Shown: positions 21,929 through 34,362, counted from the first letter of the stretch. The stretch: 64,000 nt of DNA from Anaspis maculata (GCA_949128115.1 OX421966.1:52387416-52451415), one strand, 5' to 3'. Program-made: numbers and translations. Notes: generated by a model not told the origin, from the letters alone.

Positions 21929-23348
21929 TTGTCGGAACATTCGAGAAATCGTTCGAGGACGACCAGAAGCATGACACAAAAAGAAACGGAAAAGGCTTTA
22001 GCGAGCATCATGGCGATGATGCAAGAACAAAAAAAGGAACGGCTCGAAGAAAAGATGGAATTGAAGAAAGTTCTGGAAGCCCAGGAGCAGAAGCAAGAAA
22101 GAATTTTCGAACAACAGGAGCAGAGACGGCTCGAAGAAAAGATGGAATTGAAGAAAGTTCTGGAAGCCCAAGAGCAGAGACGGCTTGAAAAGTAGAAAGA
22201 ATTTAAGAAAGTTCTCGAAGAGCAGAAAACAGAGCTCAGAAAAGTACTGGAGGGTCAAATGCATTATCTAAAGGAGAAACAAGAGAAGTTGAAAGCTGAC
22301 ATTCTAGATAATGTACACGAACAAATACAAAACGGTCCAGGGATTTGTCCATGAGAAGGTGGCAGCGATGGAGGCGAACATCTTGCAACTGGAACAACGT
22401 GTTAGAAGAACTGCCATTTCCAGTTCAGCGACGAGCACGGGCGCGATCCATCGCGTGAAGCTGCCGAATTTTGATGGACAAAGCCCATGGTCCACTTACA
22501 AAAGGCAATTCGACGCAGCGGCCGAAGCCAACGGATGGACGGACGAGGAAAAGGCTACTGCACTGGTTCTTGCTCTCAGGGGTCCGGCATTGGAGCTGCT
22601 TCAGACAATACCTGAGAACGAACAGAAGTGTTTCGAAACACTGGTGAAGGTGCTGGAACTCCGCTACGGTGACAACCATGTGCAGCAGATACACCAGACC
22701 CGTCTGAGAACTAGGGTACAGAAGAGCGGAGAAAGCCTGCAGGAGTTCGAGGCCGACGTCCAGAGGCTGGTTAACCTTGCTCATCCAGCCTATCCATCAA
22801 GTCTGCTGGCTAATATTGCGAAAGAAACCTTCATTAATGGACTGAGGGATAACGAGTTGCGCCAGATGGTCACAATCAGCAACACAGCGACGCTCACCGA
22901 TGCCTTAATCCACGCGATTCGCATCGAAGCAGCCAAGGATTCTCCACGTCACTTCAAAATCAGAGAAGCGACATCGGAAGTACCCGAGAGTCCAACAGTC
23001 AGGAAGGCCAGCGATTCACAGTCCTCGTCAGTCCAGGAGATGTTCCAGAAGATTCTCATCGCTTTGGAAAATGAGGAAGCAAGGACAGGGGGCAGGCCGC
23101 GTTGCTTCGGCTGTGGGAAACCGGAACATCTGCGCCGGGATTGCAGGCAATGGTCGAGTTCAGCAGGCCGTTCCATAGCGGAACGGAGAACTGCTGATCG
23201 AGGAAGTCACCAACCGAGGGAAAGTTATCGTAGAGGAGGAAAACCACGTTGCTTTGAATGTGGAAAGGACGGACATCTGCAACGCGACTGCAGGCGACGA
23301 TACTCTTTAGCTGACCGTTTCATGATGAAACGGGGGGCTGCTGATTGA
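21929..23348 (+). pseudogene. gag of the gypsy element (broken)
   Basis: The first part (from about 21971) is a Glu/Lys/Gln-rich coiled coil with two near-identical blocks around LEEKMELKKVLEAQEQ. It is cut by a stop at 22193-22195 and by a frame change near 22320. The remainder (22311-23348) has a gypsy capsid-like region (PNFDGQSPWSTYKRQFDAAA, LALRGPALELL) and two zinc knuckles of the C-x2-C-x4-H-x4-C type at about 23103 and 23255. Short GC-rich repeats of about 58 bp follow at 23330-23460, where protease and RT should begin. Confidence 0.85.
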
Positions 23349-24923
23349 AGAGGTCAAGCAGACTGTTTTTTGCTGGAACGGGGGGCTGCTGATCGAGGAG
23401 GTCAAGCAGACTGTTTCACGCTGGAACGAGGAGCTGCTGATCGAGAAAGTGAACTTCGTCCTGGAAAGAGTCATGGCAATGGCAACACGGATGGTCTTTC
23501 TCGAAGACCGTGCAAAGAGGATTGCAAGCATTGCAAAAGAGTGGACCAGCAGAATGGAAACGTTGGAGTCAAAGCAATCGTTGTTGCGACCCCGAGAAAT
23601 TGGACTACAGCTGAACTCAGGAAAGAGCAACAAGAAGACCCGGCTATTGGTGCACTTGCTGAACGCAAGGAGAATGGTCAGGACAGACCAGAGTGGGCTG
23701 AAATCTCTGGCGAAGGGCCCAAATTTAAAGCTCTTTGGGCCCAATGGAAATCTCTGAAAATAGAGAACGGTCTGCTGAAGCGAGTGTGGGAGAGCCCTGA
23801 TGGAAAGAAGGAGATGGTTCAATTGGTGCTCCTCAAGACACGAGTGGAGGAGGTTCTAAAAGAGATGCACGACGGCGTCACCGGAGGACACCTTGGGGTG
23901 AACAAGACGTTGGCCAAGGTGCGCGAGCGGTTCTATTGGGTGAACTGCCGGAACGACGTGGAAGCATGGTGCCGCAAATGTGAAGTTTGTGCGACCAGCA
24001 AGGGACCAAGGACTCGTACCCGAGCGGAACTGAGGACCTACAATGTTGGAGCGCCCTTTGAACGCATCGCGATTGATGTGGCCGGACCGTTCCCGACAAC
24101 AGAGAGTGGCAACAAGTACATCCTGGTTGCCATGGACTACTTCAGCAAGTGGCCGGAAGCATACGCCTTACCAAACCAAGAGGCTACCACAGTGGCGAGT
24201 GTGCTGGTGGATAACCTGATCAGTTGTTTCGGTGTACCACTGGAGTTGCACTCGGATCAAGGACGCAACTTTGAATCCAACGTGTTCCAGGGTGTCTGCG
24301 ATTTGCTTGGGATCAAGAAAACAAGGACAACGCCTCTTCATCCACGGTCCGACGGAATGGTGGAGCGATTCAACAGGACGATGGAGCAGCATTTGTCAAA
24401 GGTAGTTGACGAACATCAGCGAGATTGGGACCGTCATTTGCCATTGTTTTTGATGGCATATGGAGCGGCCATTCATGACACAACGGGCGAAACACCAGCC
24501 CGGGTCATGTTTGGTCGGAAGATACGTCTCCCTTGCGATTTGCAATTTGGCACGCCAGAGAACGACCCCCAAAGCTGTTCCGGAGTATATCGAGGACTTG
24601 AGACAGCGGATGCACGACGTCCATGAATTAGTGCGGGACCGGTCTACACCGACCGGATGAAGACACGCTACGACCTGAAAGCGAATTCAGCAGGATTTCA
24701 GGCTGGTGATCTTGTCTGGTTATACAAACCTCAACGGAGAAAGGGGAGGTCACCGAAGTTACACCCCGCCTGGGAAGGACCTTACACGGTGGTCAAGAGA
24801 ATCGACGACGTTGTTTATCGGATCCAGCGAGCCTCGAGAACCAAAATGAAAGTTGTTCACCTCGATCGTCTCGCACGTTACGTGGGGAGTAATGTTCAGC
24901 CTATTCGGGACGAACAGGCTTAA
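23349..24923 (+). pseudogene. Integrase of the gypsy element (broken near the C-terminus)
   Basis: Starts with a piece typical of the RNase H-integrase junction (ADR repeats, then DGLSRRPC), then an HHCC zinc finger (HDGVTGGH ... CRKCEVC), then the catalytic core with D at 24075, D at 24255 and E at 24363. Spacing is 59 and 35 residues, the DD35E pattern. Two compensating frame changes flank 24560-24650, the first at a run of five C. The end reads GDLVWLYKP and WEGPYTVVKRIDDVVYRIQ, the usual C-terminal integrase domain, and stops at 24921-24923. RT and RNase H are deleted. Confidence 0.85.
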
Positions 24924-24934
24924 AAGGGGGGCAG

Positions 24935-25354
24935 TGTCACGAAGCTCGCGACCATCTCAGCTCTTTCTAGAGAAATCTAGATCTCCGCGTTGCATCGGGA
25001 AGCATCGAGAGACTTCAGCGGTAGGTCACGACACGTCGAGACTTCTGGTGGAGGTAGAAGGTACGCGTATATTCTCCACGCAGATACCAGAGAAATCCTC
25101 GTGTGCTGGAAACACCATCAGGAAGCATCCAGAACCTTCGATGCTAGTATAAGAGGGGAACTCGACCTGGCATCGGGAGAGTTGAAATCGAGCGATCGTG
25201 GCGTTAACATCTCAGCGACACTGTGAATTTCTAAGCGATTATTGATTCTGTGCGTTATTTAGTTGTATCGGTAGTAGCTAATAAAGTGCAGTTTGTTTAC
25301 AAGTCAATCAGCGCGTTCAATTTCGAAATAGGCGAACCCGAATACCGTAACAGT
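24935..25354 (+). repeat. 3' LTR of the gypsy element
   Basis: TGTCACGAAGCTCGCGACC ... ATACCGTAACA; partner of 21438-21848, with a small insertion CAGCGCGTTCAAT-like near 25310 relative to the 5' copy. Preceded by the polypurine tract 24921-24933. Confidence 0.92.
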
Positions 25355-25504
25355 ATTTTGTACCAAAAACGTGTTGAATAGTCAATAGTGTGGCTGTACG
25401 TCTCATTGAGGAATTTTTCATGTCTTGTAAATATTAAATGAAGAAGCGAACTATGAATGTGAAGAGTTCATGTTGAGTAAATGAGGTATCTGCTGGTCTA
25501 AATA

Positions 25505-25717
25505 CCCTGGACACACCAGAAAGCTTAATGATCATCAACGGATCATCATTCAACTTCCCTTGCAGTATTGGCGACAGCAAGGGGAAAAACAATGACTTTT
25601 TTTTTGATGATCATCAAGCATGAACGTAATTACGTTTTCCTAAATGTCTTGGTGATGATGATAAATGACGATCTATCATCCTTCATGATCATTAAGCCTT
25701 CTATAGTGTGTCCAGGG
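25505..25717. mobile_element. TA-flanked miniature inverted-repeat element
   Basis: 213 bp. Ends TA|CCCTGGACACACCAGAAAGC and its counterpart GTGTGTCCAGGG|TA, with inner TTAATGATCAT/ATGATCATTAA also mirrored. TA duplication; noncoding. Tc1/mariner-like by target site only. Confidence 0.8.
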
Positions 25718-26139
25718 TATAATGCCAAGCGTAAATTGTTGAGATTTCTTATAGGTTAGTCAAAATATCTATACAGACAGGCTGGTTACGCAGAAACAAA
25801 TCCGACACAATATGAGTAGGTAGGGAGGTATTGGTACTGAGTAAATAATCTCAATCTAAAACCTACCTTAAAAAAAATGGTGATGATCGAGGTCATGATA
25901 ATATAATCTCAATTGCGAGAAACGTGATGATTCATTAGAGTTTGATAGCTGACGAGAATTCGACTTGATCTGAGCATATTGCAGGCTTTTAAGTCTCTTG
26001 CACTCGCAGTTTTTTCTGTTGCCATACACAGGAACACAGGTGTCCCAAAATTTATTGTACGAAAACAAACTTTATAGATACCTCAGGTCATGTCGTGACT
26101 GCCTGTCAAAAAAAACTTCCGTAAGAGAGATGCAGCTCT

Positions 26140-27150
26140 TCAAAATTTGACTTTTACTTCCCCGACCCACCACCCAACGAGATGGGAAAGTATTGTGAAC
26201 GCACTAGATTTTTTTTCGAGATTTCGACGGATATATTCGTTATGAGGCTCCCTATAATGATTAAGACCATTTCCAGAATGATTCCTGTTTGCATGGTATG
26301 GATGTGTGTGTGTTTGTATGTTTGTCTGTAACCTTCCACGATAACAGCCGCAACGTCTATCCGATCGACTTGAAATTCGGTACACAGACATGGTTTCACC
26401 GTCGAATGAGCCCATTAGTTTTTGGCTGTCACATGTCAAACAGAAGTGTCCTATCAAAAAATGACAGAAGCTATACCTATCTCACAGAACTTGACTTGCG
26501 ATATGATTGATATGATAAGTATTGAGATATGATTTTCAAAATCGGCACGGTTCCGGTTTTCCAACGGTAATTTTTTCAAAATGAAATTAGCACATTCCGT
26601 GAATTTGAAAAAACTGCAATGCAAACTTTGACTTGCGGTGAGCCCTGTGAAATATTCATGAGACAGACAGTGCTGTGCAGTGCAGACATGCTGGAAATGA
26701 AAGTTGGAGGAAAGTTTCAATTGATTCTTGAAGGAAAATTTTTTGAAATCGGACCCACGCCACGTTTTTCGAGTTTTCATCTCTGAAAAAACTGCAAATT
26801 TTCCAATTTTCTATCCCGTGAACAGATTTTCACCGATTTTTTTTTCAACAAGAGCAACTGGCTCTTGAACATTTTCTAATAATTTTCTTTACAATTTCCC
26901 GGAAATTCCCCTAGTACATATGTGAAACAGGCTTGAGTTATCGAAACCAGACTTGAATGATGGAGCTTAAAGTGAAGCCATAATTGACGATCTTCATGAT
27001 GAGATGATTTGGAAAAAGATTTGAGGTCTTAGCGGAAAATTTAAATTTAAAAAAATTTCAATCTCCTGCAAATTATTTTCTCGTAATCAATTTTCCATCC
27101 ATTCCTTGCTACTCGTCGGGGAAGTTTTGCGGTGACACAACCGATTTTTT
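26140..27150. repeat. Repeat R2 copy, inverted relative to 17256-18625
   Basis: Shares, in reverse, TTTCAAAATGAAATTAGCAC, ATTCCGTGAATTTGAAAAAA and the CCCGTGAACAGATTTxCACC region with 17.6-18.0 kb and 36.8-37.5 kb. Noncoding. Confidence 0.6.
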
Positions 27151-27313
27151 CTCAACTTGAGATATAAATCAAGACTGAATATCCGTAGATCAAACGATGA
27201 TTTACGTCATTTTTAAAGTTCCTTGAGAAAAGGTCAGTTAATATCAAACTCAGAGTCAATCTGCATCTTTTGAAATCGTAACATGGAGTTCTTGGAGTCA
27301 CGGCCAGAATGTA

Positions 27314-28060
27314 CAGTGTTCACGATAAAATTCACCCCCCTCCAGTAGATTCCCCTTTAAGATATTTCGAAGAAGTAAAAACTTTTTCTTCACGATTTTT
27401 CCCAGGGACCTTAAATCGATCGTCTAAAAGTTTCTAATTGGTACCGTATACAGGGTGTGATATGTAACTTTTTTATTTTAAATGCAACACCCTATATTTT
27501 ATTCCGTTATTTGGTGGAGCCCTTTTTTCTGATTACAAATATATATGACACTTATGATTTATTTGAACAAGTAAGTTGTCGGAAAAATAATAAAATAGGT
27601 AGTCAATCAATTTTGTTTCGCGGTAAGATGGCTTTGGTTTCTACATCTCACCTAAAAAAAGTTATTTTTGCAGCATTCTGCCTACAGAGTTCAACTATGC
27701 ATGGATAAATGGTCTAACTCGTTCCTAATACAGGGTGTCGCGTAATTTTTGATTTTTAATTTATTTGACTAACTAATTTATTATTTTTTTGACAGCTTCC
27801 TTGTCAAAATAAATCATGAATGTTATATATCTTCGTAATCAGAAAGAAAGGCTTCATCAAATAACGTAATAAAATACAGGGTGTTGCATTTGAAATGAAT
27901 AAGCTACATGTCACACCCTGTATACGGTACCAATTGGAAACTTTTAGACGATCGATTCAAGATCCCTGGGAAAAATCGTTGAGAAAAAGTATTCAGTTTT
28001 TCAAAATATCTCAATGGGGAATCTCGTAAAGGGGGGGTGAATTTTATCGTGAACACCCTG
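27314..28060. mobile_element. TA-flanked foldback element FB-A, copy 2
   Basis: 747 bp. Left end TA|CAGTGTTCACGATAAAAT, then TCACCCCCCTCC; right end GGGGGGGTGAATTTTATCGT then GAACACCCTG|TA. Second copy of 16511-17255, with better-preserved ends and a TA duplication. It ends about 110 bp before the poly-A signal of receptor D. Confidence 0.82.
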
Positions 28061-28168
28061 TACATGACTCCAATTGCAAAAACCAGTTCCAAACACACGA
28101 TCGATAGGTTTTGTCAATAAACTGAACAAGCGAAAATGCTTGCCTCATGCACAAAGTGATTACGTCAA

Positions 28169-28174
28169 TTTATT
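28169..28174 (-). terminator. Polyadenylation signal of receptor D exon 2
   Basis: AATAAA on the minus strand, 24 nt past the stop. Confidence 0.6.
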
Positions 28175-28197
28175 ACCTAATTGATTTTGTGTTCCGT

Positions 28198-29514
28198 TTA
28201 TTCTTTGACGCTGCTATTATTGAACTGTATCATGACAATCAAGTAAGTGGTGGTGGTTCCCAGGATGCAACACAGCGTGTTGCGGTTCAGCTCGAAAAAA
28301 TCCGCGGCGGTGAATCGGGCGACGTTGTGGGCCGAAATTTTTGCCAGCAGCAGAAGCTCCTTGCGTTCCGGCGATTGGGCCGGGAGGTGCTCTTGAAGTT
28401 TGTAACACAAGGAGGTGGTTTTCTTGCTCTCTCTGCTCGCAAAATCGCACGACATGACCACCATGGACGTTGCCACCTGCCAAGAGAGACCTCATTTAGA
28501 ATATGCAGTCAACAAACAAGCAACTGTTGAGAATAAAATAAGAATAGTGGATCAAGACTGAGTTCTCTGTCAGTTGAACCTTATAGCGAAGCCTGAATGT
28601 ATGGGCGTGAATTCAACTCTTACCAGTGTGAACAGAGCCAGGACGGAACACGATATGATTGTAGAGGTATCCACGTGCCAATACACCGAGTCAATCATAG
28701 TCAAATTTAAGGCCACCAATATAGTTATCACACTTAAACTCAAACAACAAAGAAACGTCCATCCGAATATTTCATTGTACATTTCGACCATCTCGCCCAT
28801 GCTTCGCGACATACACCCGATACTGCGCAGCGAACTGGCAAAATATTTCAAATCTTTGCCGATTTCCTTTACAGCTTTCAAACGAGTCACGTTTTCCTCC
28901 AGCACTTCGTTAATTTTTTTGTAGCGACACTCGAGAGCTCTGCTCAAATTATACATCAAAAACAACGTCAAAAAGTGGTAATACCTACAGATCAGATCTG
29001 TGGTGTAATAAGAATTGTTTCTGGCCTCGTTTTCCAACCTAGCGTACCACGTGTACAAGAAAAATCCGTAACATCCGAACATGAACAAGTTACACAACAC
29101 GAACTGAACCAGGACGTGCTCTGTGAAGTATTTTGTCGTGCTGTTTCTGGTGTTCAACTCCTTATCGATTTGTTGAAACGCGTTCATGAAATTGGCCCAT
29201 TGTTTCTGGTTGAAAAAGCACGAGCTCAAGATAATCGAAGCTGTGAGCAAATTAAGGGCAGCGTCGTGAATGCAATCCAGGATCATTTGTGGTGTTGAGT
29301 AAAACGTTGGAAGTGAAATTCGTCGCATGTAGAGACAATAAATTCCACTGGAGATCATGAACGCCGAGTACGTGAAAGCCTGGATTTTATTGAGCACTGG
29401 ATGGGTGATTCTTGTTTCATCGAAGTCGTACGAAGGGACCACGCCGAAGAATTTGTTGACGACGAAGATAATTCGAAGGAAGCGAATGTCGCTTCTTGAG
29501 AGGTGATGTGGCAT
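28198..29514 (-). CDS. Gustatory receptor D, two exons, intact
   Basis: Exon 1 is 29514-28624 (297 codons; start MPHHLSRSDIRFL in CAAAATG context; donor CTG|GTAAGAGT). Exon 2 is 28476-28198 (92 codons plus stop; acceptor TTGGCAG|GTG). Intron 147 bp, phase 0; product 389 residues. Signature TYLIVMIQF at residues 374-382. Closest relative in the window is G: exon 2 differs at 5 of 92 residues, exon 1 more. The exon 2 here is the first C-terminal exon downstream of orphan exon E and may serve it too. A chemosensory membrane channel; ligand unknown. Confidence 0.92.
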
Positions 29515-29580
29515 TTTGATACTGAAGCTATCGAAGCATTCCTTATTCCATAATCGAACCAAGTTATTAAAGGTGATAAA

Positions 29581-29610
29581 ATCGATATGAGTATTGGCCG
29601 AGCATATATG
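29581..29610 (-). promoter_or_regulatory. Conserved upstream element of receptor D
   Basis: Minus strand: TATGCTCGGCCAATACTC followed by ATATCGAT, 67-95 bp upstream of the ATG; same arrangement as in C and G. Confidence 0.6.
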
Positions 29611-30879
29611 GGACCTAATCCAATGTTTGTATCGTAGGTATAATAGATGTGTATAGAATAGAATATTATCTATTAGTTAATGATATTGATCTTTGATGCG
29701 AAAAGTAAAGGATTCCACCTTGCAAATTTTGATACAAGCACGAAATTTGGCTTTCACCAAGTACTTCAAACGAAACCAGAAATGGTGTCCTCTCAAATGT
29801 TTCCCCTAGGGGGCGTATTCCTGAAGCCCTACATCTTCGAAACGTCAAATGATACCGGCCTGCCAAAAATTTTCTCCTGACCGTATCAGGTCCCAGATCA
29901 TGGCAAAAAATCTGTTGCGGCACCACACTTCTTTCTTGACGGGTATCAAGGGACGAAGTAAAGATAAATTTGCAAAAGACATAACAAACTGAGAAACAAG
30001 CTCGCGCTCACAGCCCTCAAAAGGCACCTGTGGGTCCTTGGCACCCATGCAAATGTACATGATTCGTTACCTTGCTGTACTCTAAAGCAAGATTACCTGG
30101 ACAATCAATGTCTTGTGATAGATTTAAGATTAAATGGAATCTGGAATTTCTTTTTGCTCTTTCGAATCATTGCGATTTTCACCTGAAATTTCGATCTAGC
30201 TTTATTGCTTTAGCCTACCTACCAAATCAGAAGACATTGTTTGGGCATGGGATAAACGGGCAACGGAATACAGTCATCTATGTATAATTGGAATTATCAG
30301 ATGGCAATAACCTCGGGTCACCTACGCCCTACGCCCCTCGGGGCCTGAAGGGTCCTCGGGGTAGTCGGTTGCTCTTAGTGTTTACCATCGTTATGTTCCT
30401 TTTTAATGAACAAATAACTCTATTAATATATTTCTCAAGTCCCAAGCTCTTTTTAGCGCACTTTCCCAAAAAATAGGAAAAAGGCGCTTTTAGCTTCACT
30501 TTGTCCGTCCGTCCGTCCCACAGTGGTCGGAAAATCAAAAAAACGCGCAGAAATTCATTTTTTGAAGATTTTTTTTGGACAACTTTGGCATTGGAATACC
30601 ATAGCAGAATGTTTGGACTACCATTTGCCCGAAAACTGCAATTGTTGAAGGAATATTAATACCCGAAACCCAGCTCTGCACTTGACTCACTTGCAGTATT
30701 GGAAAGCCTCTTCGTTAATGAGCGTCAAATGCCGACTTTCTTCCTGGCATAACATAAAAGACGACTCTTTATAAGAATAGCAGCAGTTACGACTGAAATC
30801 TGTGAGGTTTTCTCTATAAGAAATCATTAATGAAGTTCTCTATTAACACAGTCAAGATGAACTAGTGATTTTTTTTATG

Positions 30880-31650
30880 AAGGCTGGTAAAAAAATCAAA
30901 ATTAATGTGAAGTTCGTAATTCAAGAAGACTTTTCTTCTAACTCCCACCGAATCCCGCCCAATAATCAACACCATGTTATACCCTAATGTTTCAGCTACA
31001 AAATGCAATGAAAAGTTTTTGCTACTTTCTGCTACTTTGGCCTCTGGGTCACTTTTTAGGCAAAATGGCACATTAAAATAACAAAATTACTGTAAATTTT
31101 GTATTTAGATGAGGCTTCCTTTTCAACTCCTGCTAAATCCCACCCTATACCATAGTTGAAAGCGAGTCACATTCTAATGTTTCAGGTGCAGAATGCAATG
31201 AAAAGTTTTCGCTTTTTTTTGATACTTTGGCCTCTGGGTCCCTTTTTAGGCAAAATTGCACATTATAATAACAAAATTATTGTACATTTTTGTAGTATTC
31301 AATGAGGCTTTCTTTTCAACTTTCGCCGAATCCCACCCTATAATTTATACCATGTTATAGCCTAATGCTTGACCTACAAAATGCAATTAAAAGTTTTTGC
31401 TATTTTTCGCTACTTTGGCCTCTAGGTCCCTTTTCAGGCAAAATTTCACATTTAAATAACAAAATTACTGTAAATATTGTATCACGGAGGATTTCTTCCC
31501 AACTTTCCCCAAATCCCACCCTATAATTGATATACCATGTTATACCCTAATGTTTTAGCTACAAAATGCAATGAACAGATTTTGCTACTTTCCACTACTT
31601 TGGCCGCAAGGTCTCTTTCCAAGCCAAATCGCCCATAATGTGAAAACTAA
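30880..31650. repeat. Four degenerate tandem repeats of about 190 bp
   Basis: The phrase AAAATGCAATGAAAAG ... TACTTTGGCCTCTGGGTC ... GGCAAAAT recurs near 31035, 31225, 31412 and 31600. Noncoding, inside the 4.5-kb foldback. Confidence 0.7.
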
Positions 31651-32760
31651 TTGAAAATTCCAGGCAGTCTTCTTTCTGGGTTAAGACTTCACATTACTAA
31701 TCACCTCATTCATGATTAAAGTGGTAACTGGATGCGAAACTGCCCTCGGGTCTCCCCGCAATAATGCTGATAAAGTATTTTTTAATTAATTATGCTCATA
31801 TTAACAGAAATTAAGAAAGAGCACCAACACTAACTGGTTAGGTTGGTACATCATAGATAGCTAAAATTGGGCCCAAGACTTGACCAACAAGTTGATTCAT
31901 GGACAGTTTTGAAAATTTTGGTCGGCTTTTTGAAATTTCATCTCCTGTCCTATCCCCAATTTTGATGAATCATGATTTCAAATATTTCTTCCTAGAATGT
32001 CTTTGTCTATAATCACTGATTCTGAGAGTTTCGTGAACTTTTGTTGTTTTTTCTAAATTCCTCCCCTATCGCTACCCCTATTATTCTGAAGAAATTTTTT
32101 TCTACAATTCTTTCAAAAAAATGCGGGACCATTGTCCACTGATTTTAATGGATTCAAAAATGTTGATCACTTTTTCGACATTTCCCCCCTTGTTTCAACC
32201 CTTATTTTGATGTTGGGTTTTTTCCATAATTGTTCCCAAGAATGTCTATCTGTTGTCTACTTCTTCCTAAAGTTTTTGTAAATTTTCGTCTTTATTTCGG
32301 AATTCCACCCCTATCACTACCTCTATTCTGAAGGTAATTTTTTCGTAAGTTTTTCCTTAGAACGTGTACTCTTCTGTCTACTGATTCTAATATTATTAAA
32401 AAATTTGTTTTTTTTTTGTTATTTCACCCTGTTCCATCCCCTATTTTGATGTTGGATTTTAAAAAATAATTTTCCTAACAAGATCTACCCGTTTTCTACT
32501 TGTTCTGAGAGTTTCGAAAATGTCAGGCATTTCTTCAATATTTCACCCCCTGTCACAACCCCTAATCTGAATATAGATTTTTTCAGTATTTTCCCCAAAA
32601 GTACGGGGTGTTTATAAGAAACTGTGATCGCGGCAGGCATGGGTCAGGCCGAAAAACGCAGTAACAGACGCAATTGTAGTGATCGAAAGCGGATTCCAAA
32701 GGCGATGCGATCACAGTCCTTTATAAACACCCGGTATCTTCATATTAGTTATTCATTCTG
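31650..32760. repeat. Degenerate pyrimidine-rich repeats
   Basis: Irregular recurrence (about 110-220 bp) of CACCCCTxTCxCAACCCxTATTxTGA and GATTCTGAGAGTTTCG phrases. It includes a short inverted repeat 32606-32735 (GGGTGTTTATAA ... TTATAAACACCC) flanking a GCG-containing core. Noncoding. Confidence 0.5.
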
Positions 32761-32939
32761 AAAGTTTCAGAATTTCTGCGCGTTTTTTCTATTTTCCGAC
32801 CACTGTGCGTCCGTCCGTCTGTCCGTCTGTCCGTCCGTCTGTACCCGGTATAACTCCTCGGGGAAGAAATATATCGATGTGGTGTAGACGCTGATCAATA
32901 GTACATATGTCCAGGATGTCAAGTTGACTTTTAGTTTTT

Positions 32940-33900
32940 TGTTATTCTGCCGCCATCTTTGATCCGCCATTTTGAATTTCTCTAAAAGTGATCCGATTGG
33001 AATGAAATTTGCAGGCAATGTAAACCACATCAAGATCTATCCAATTTTCGACAATTGATGTTCCGCCGCCATCTTGTATTGTCCATATTGAACATGTTTC
33101 GAAGTGATAGAACTAGGATAATTATGCCTCAACGAAAAAAGATATCGATGTGGTGCGAACGCCAATCGAATGCGTACGTGACCATCATATAAAGTTGACC
33201 AATGACTTTTGTCACTTGGCCGCCATCTTTGATCCGCCATTTTGAATTTCTCTGAAAGTGAACTGATTCGAGTCAAATTCGCAGGCGATGTGAACTTCAA
33301 TTAGATACATCCAATTTTTGACAATTGATGCCCCGCCGCCATCTTGTATTCTCCATATTGAACATGTTTCAAAGTGGTCTAGGAAAACTAGGAGAATTTT
33401 GTCTGAGCGAAAAGATATATCGATGTGATGCAAACGCCAATGAAATGCGTACGTGTCCACAATATAAAGTTGACCAATAATTTCTGTCACTTGGCCGCCA
33501 TCTTTGATCCGCCATTTTGAATTTCTCTGAAAGTGGTCCGATTTCAGTGAAATTCACAGGCGATGTGAACTTTATCAAAATACATCCGATTTTGGACAAA
33601 TGATGCTCTGCCGCCATCTTGGCCGCCATATTGAAATTTCTCATGACTCAACAATTTTCATGGAGCTTGGGACTCACCTTTGTTTCGTGTGATAATTCTT
33701 ATTCTCCAGCGAAATTTCAACATTCAGCCGACATCTTGGCCGCCATATTGAAATCTCGTATTAGTGAAACGATTTTTATGAAACTTGGAACTCACCCTTG
33801 TCTATAGTACGATCATTTTGATTTTTAAGCCAAATTCCATGAATCTGACGTATTTTGGCCGCCATATTAAAATTTCTGCCCAAATAACGTTAGAACCCTA
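32940..33900. repeat. Tandem repeats around GCCGCCATCTT
   Basis: GCCGCCATCTTTGATCCGCC followed by ATTTTGAATTTCTCT occurs at about 32950, 33220 and 33494 (period about 270 bp). Shorter units with TTGGCCGCCATATT follow near 33619, 33738 and 33857. Minus-strand frames through it are repetitive, not genes. Confidence 0.7.
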
Positions 33901-34362
33901 ATTAACATCTTGCGTTCACTAATCCTTCAAAAAGGAAGTGCGCTACTGAGCCTCATGCCCATGAGGCATATTCGCTTGTTTTATTTGTTTTCACTTGAGA
34001 AAAAAGGTAGGCAACTGGCAGACAAGAGGTTTATGCAACTTTTTCTCACCATCTGGGACCTAATCAGTCAGGAGGAACTTTTCATCAAGTCGCGATCACT
34101 TGCTTTTCCAAAAAATACGCCGCAGAGCTTCGGGAACAATATGGCGGCTTTGGCCTAAGAGAAAAATTCGACGGCCATCATTTCCAGTTTTGTTTGGGTA
34201 ACTTTGAAGACTGCGTGTTCCCAATCTCGTGCTTGTATAACAATAAGCTCCAACGTAAGAACTTACATTTTAACGCTTAGCTTCCGCACTATAAGCGGCG
34301 GGGTTCATGAAATAACAACAAAATAATAGGTCTAAAAGGGTTAGTTGAAAAGTAAATCTTAC

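Larger units (their letters stand above)
21438..25354 (+). mobile_element. Ty3/gypsy LTR retrotransposon, complete ends, internally deleted
   Basis: 3917 bp, flanked by the 4-bp duplication GTAT (21434-21437, 25355-25358). LTRs of 411 and 420 bp start TGT and end ACA. A primer-binding-site-like TGGTGGCAGAAGTGG lies at 21851 and a polypurine tract AAAAGGGGGG ends just before 24935. The interior has a decayed gag and an integrase; protease, RT and RNase H are missing, so it cannot move by itself. The LTRs differ at roughly a dozen positions plus three indels, so the insertion is not very recent. It lies upstream of receptor C and is transcribed opposite to the receptors. Confidence 0.92.
29725..34235. 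mobile_element. 4.5-kb foldback insertion between receptor exons E and D
   Basis: Outer arms are inverted and diverged: ATACAAGCACGAAATTT (29732) against its mirror near 34230, CAAACGAAACCAGAAATGG against the mirror at 34180, and AGGTCCCAGATCATGG (29888) against the mirror near 34050. A second mirrored pair is 30500-30560 against 32765-32835 (GTCCGTCC, CACAGTGGTCGGAAAAT, ACGCGCAGAAATTC). Between them lie tandem sub-repeats. No transposase. Exact ends are uncertain by some tens of bases. Confidence 0.7.

Noticed and set aside
23307..23822. 171-codon minus-strand frame inside the gypsy element
   Set aside because: Opposite the gag-integrase frame; serine/proline repeats come from the 58-bp nucleotide repeat.
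32940..33650. Minus-strand frames encoding EKFKMADQRW repeats
   Set aside because: They follow the 270-bp DNA repeat containing GCCGCCATCTT and contain stops between units.
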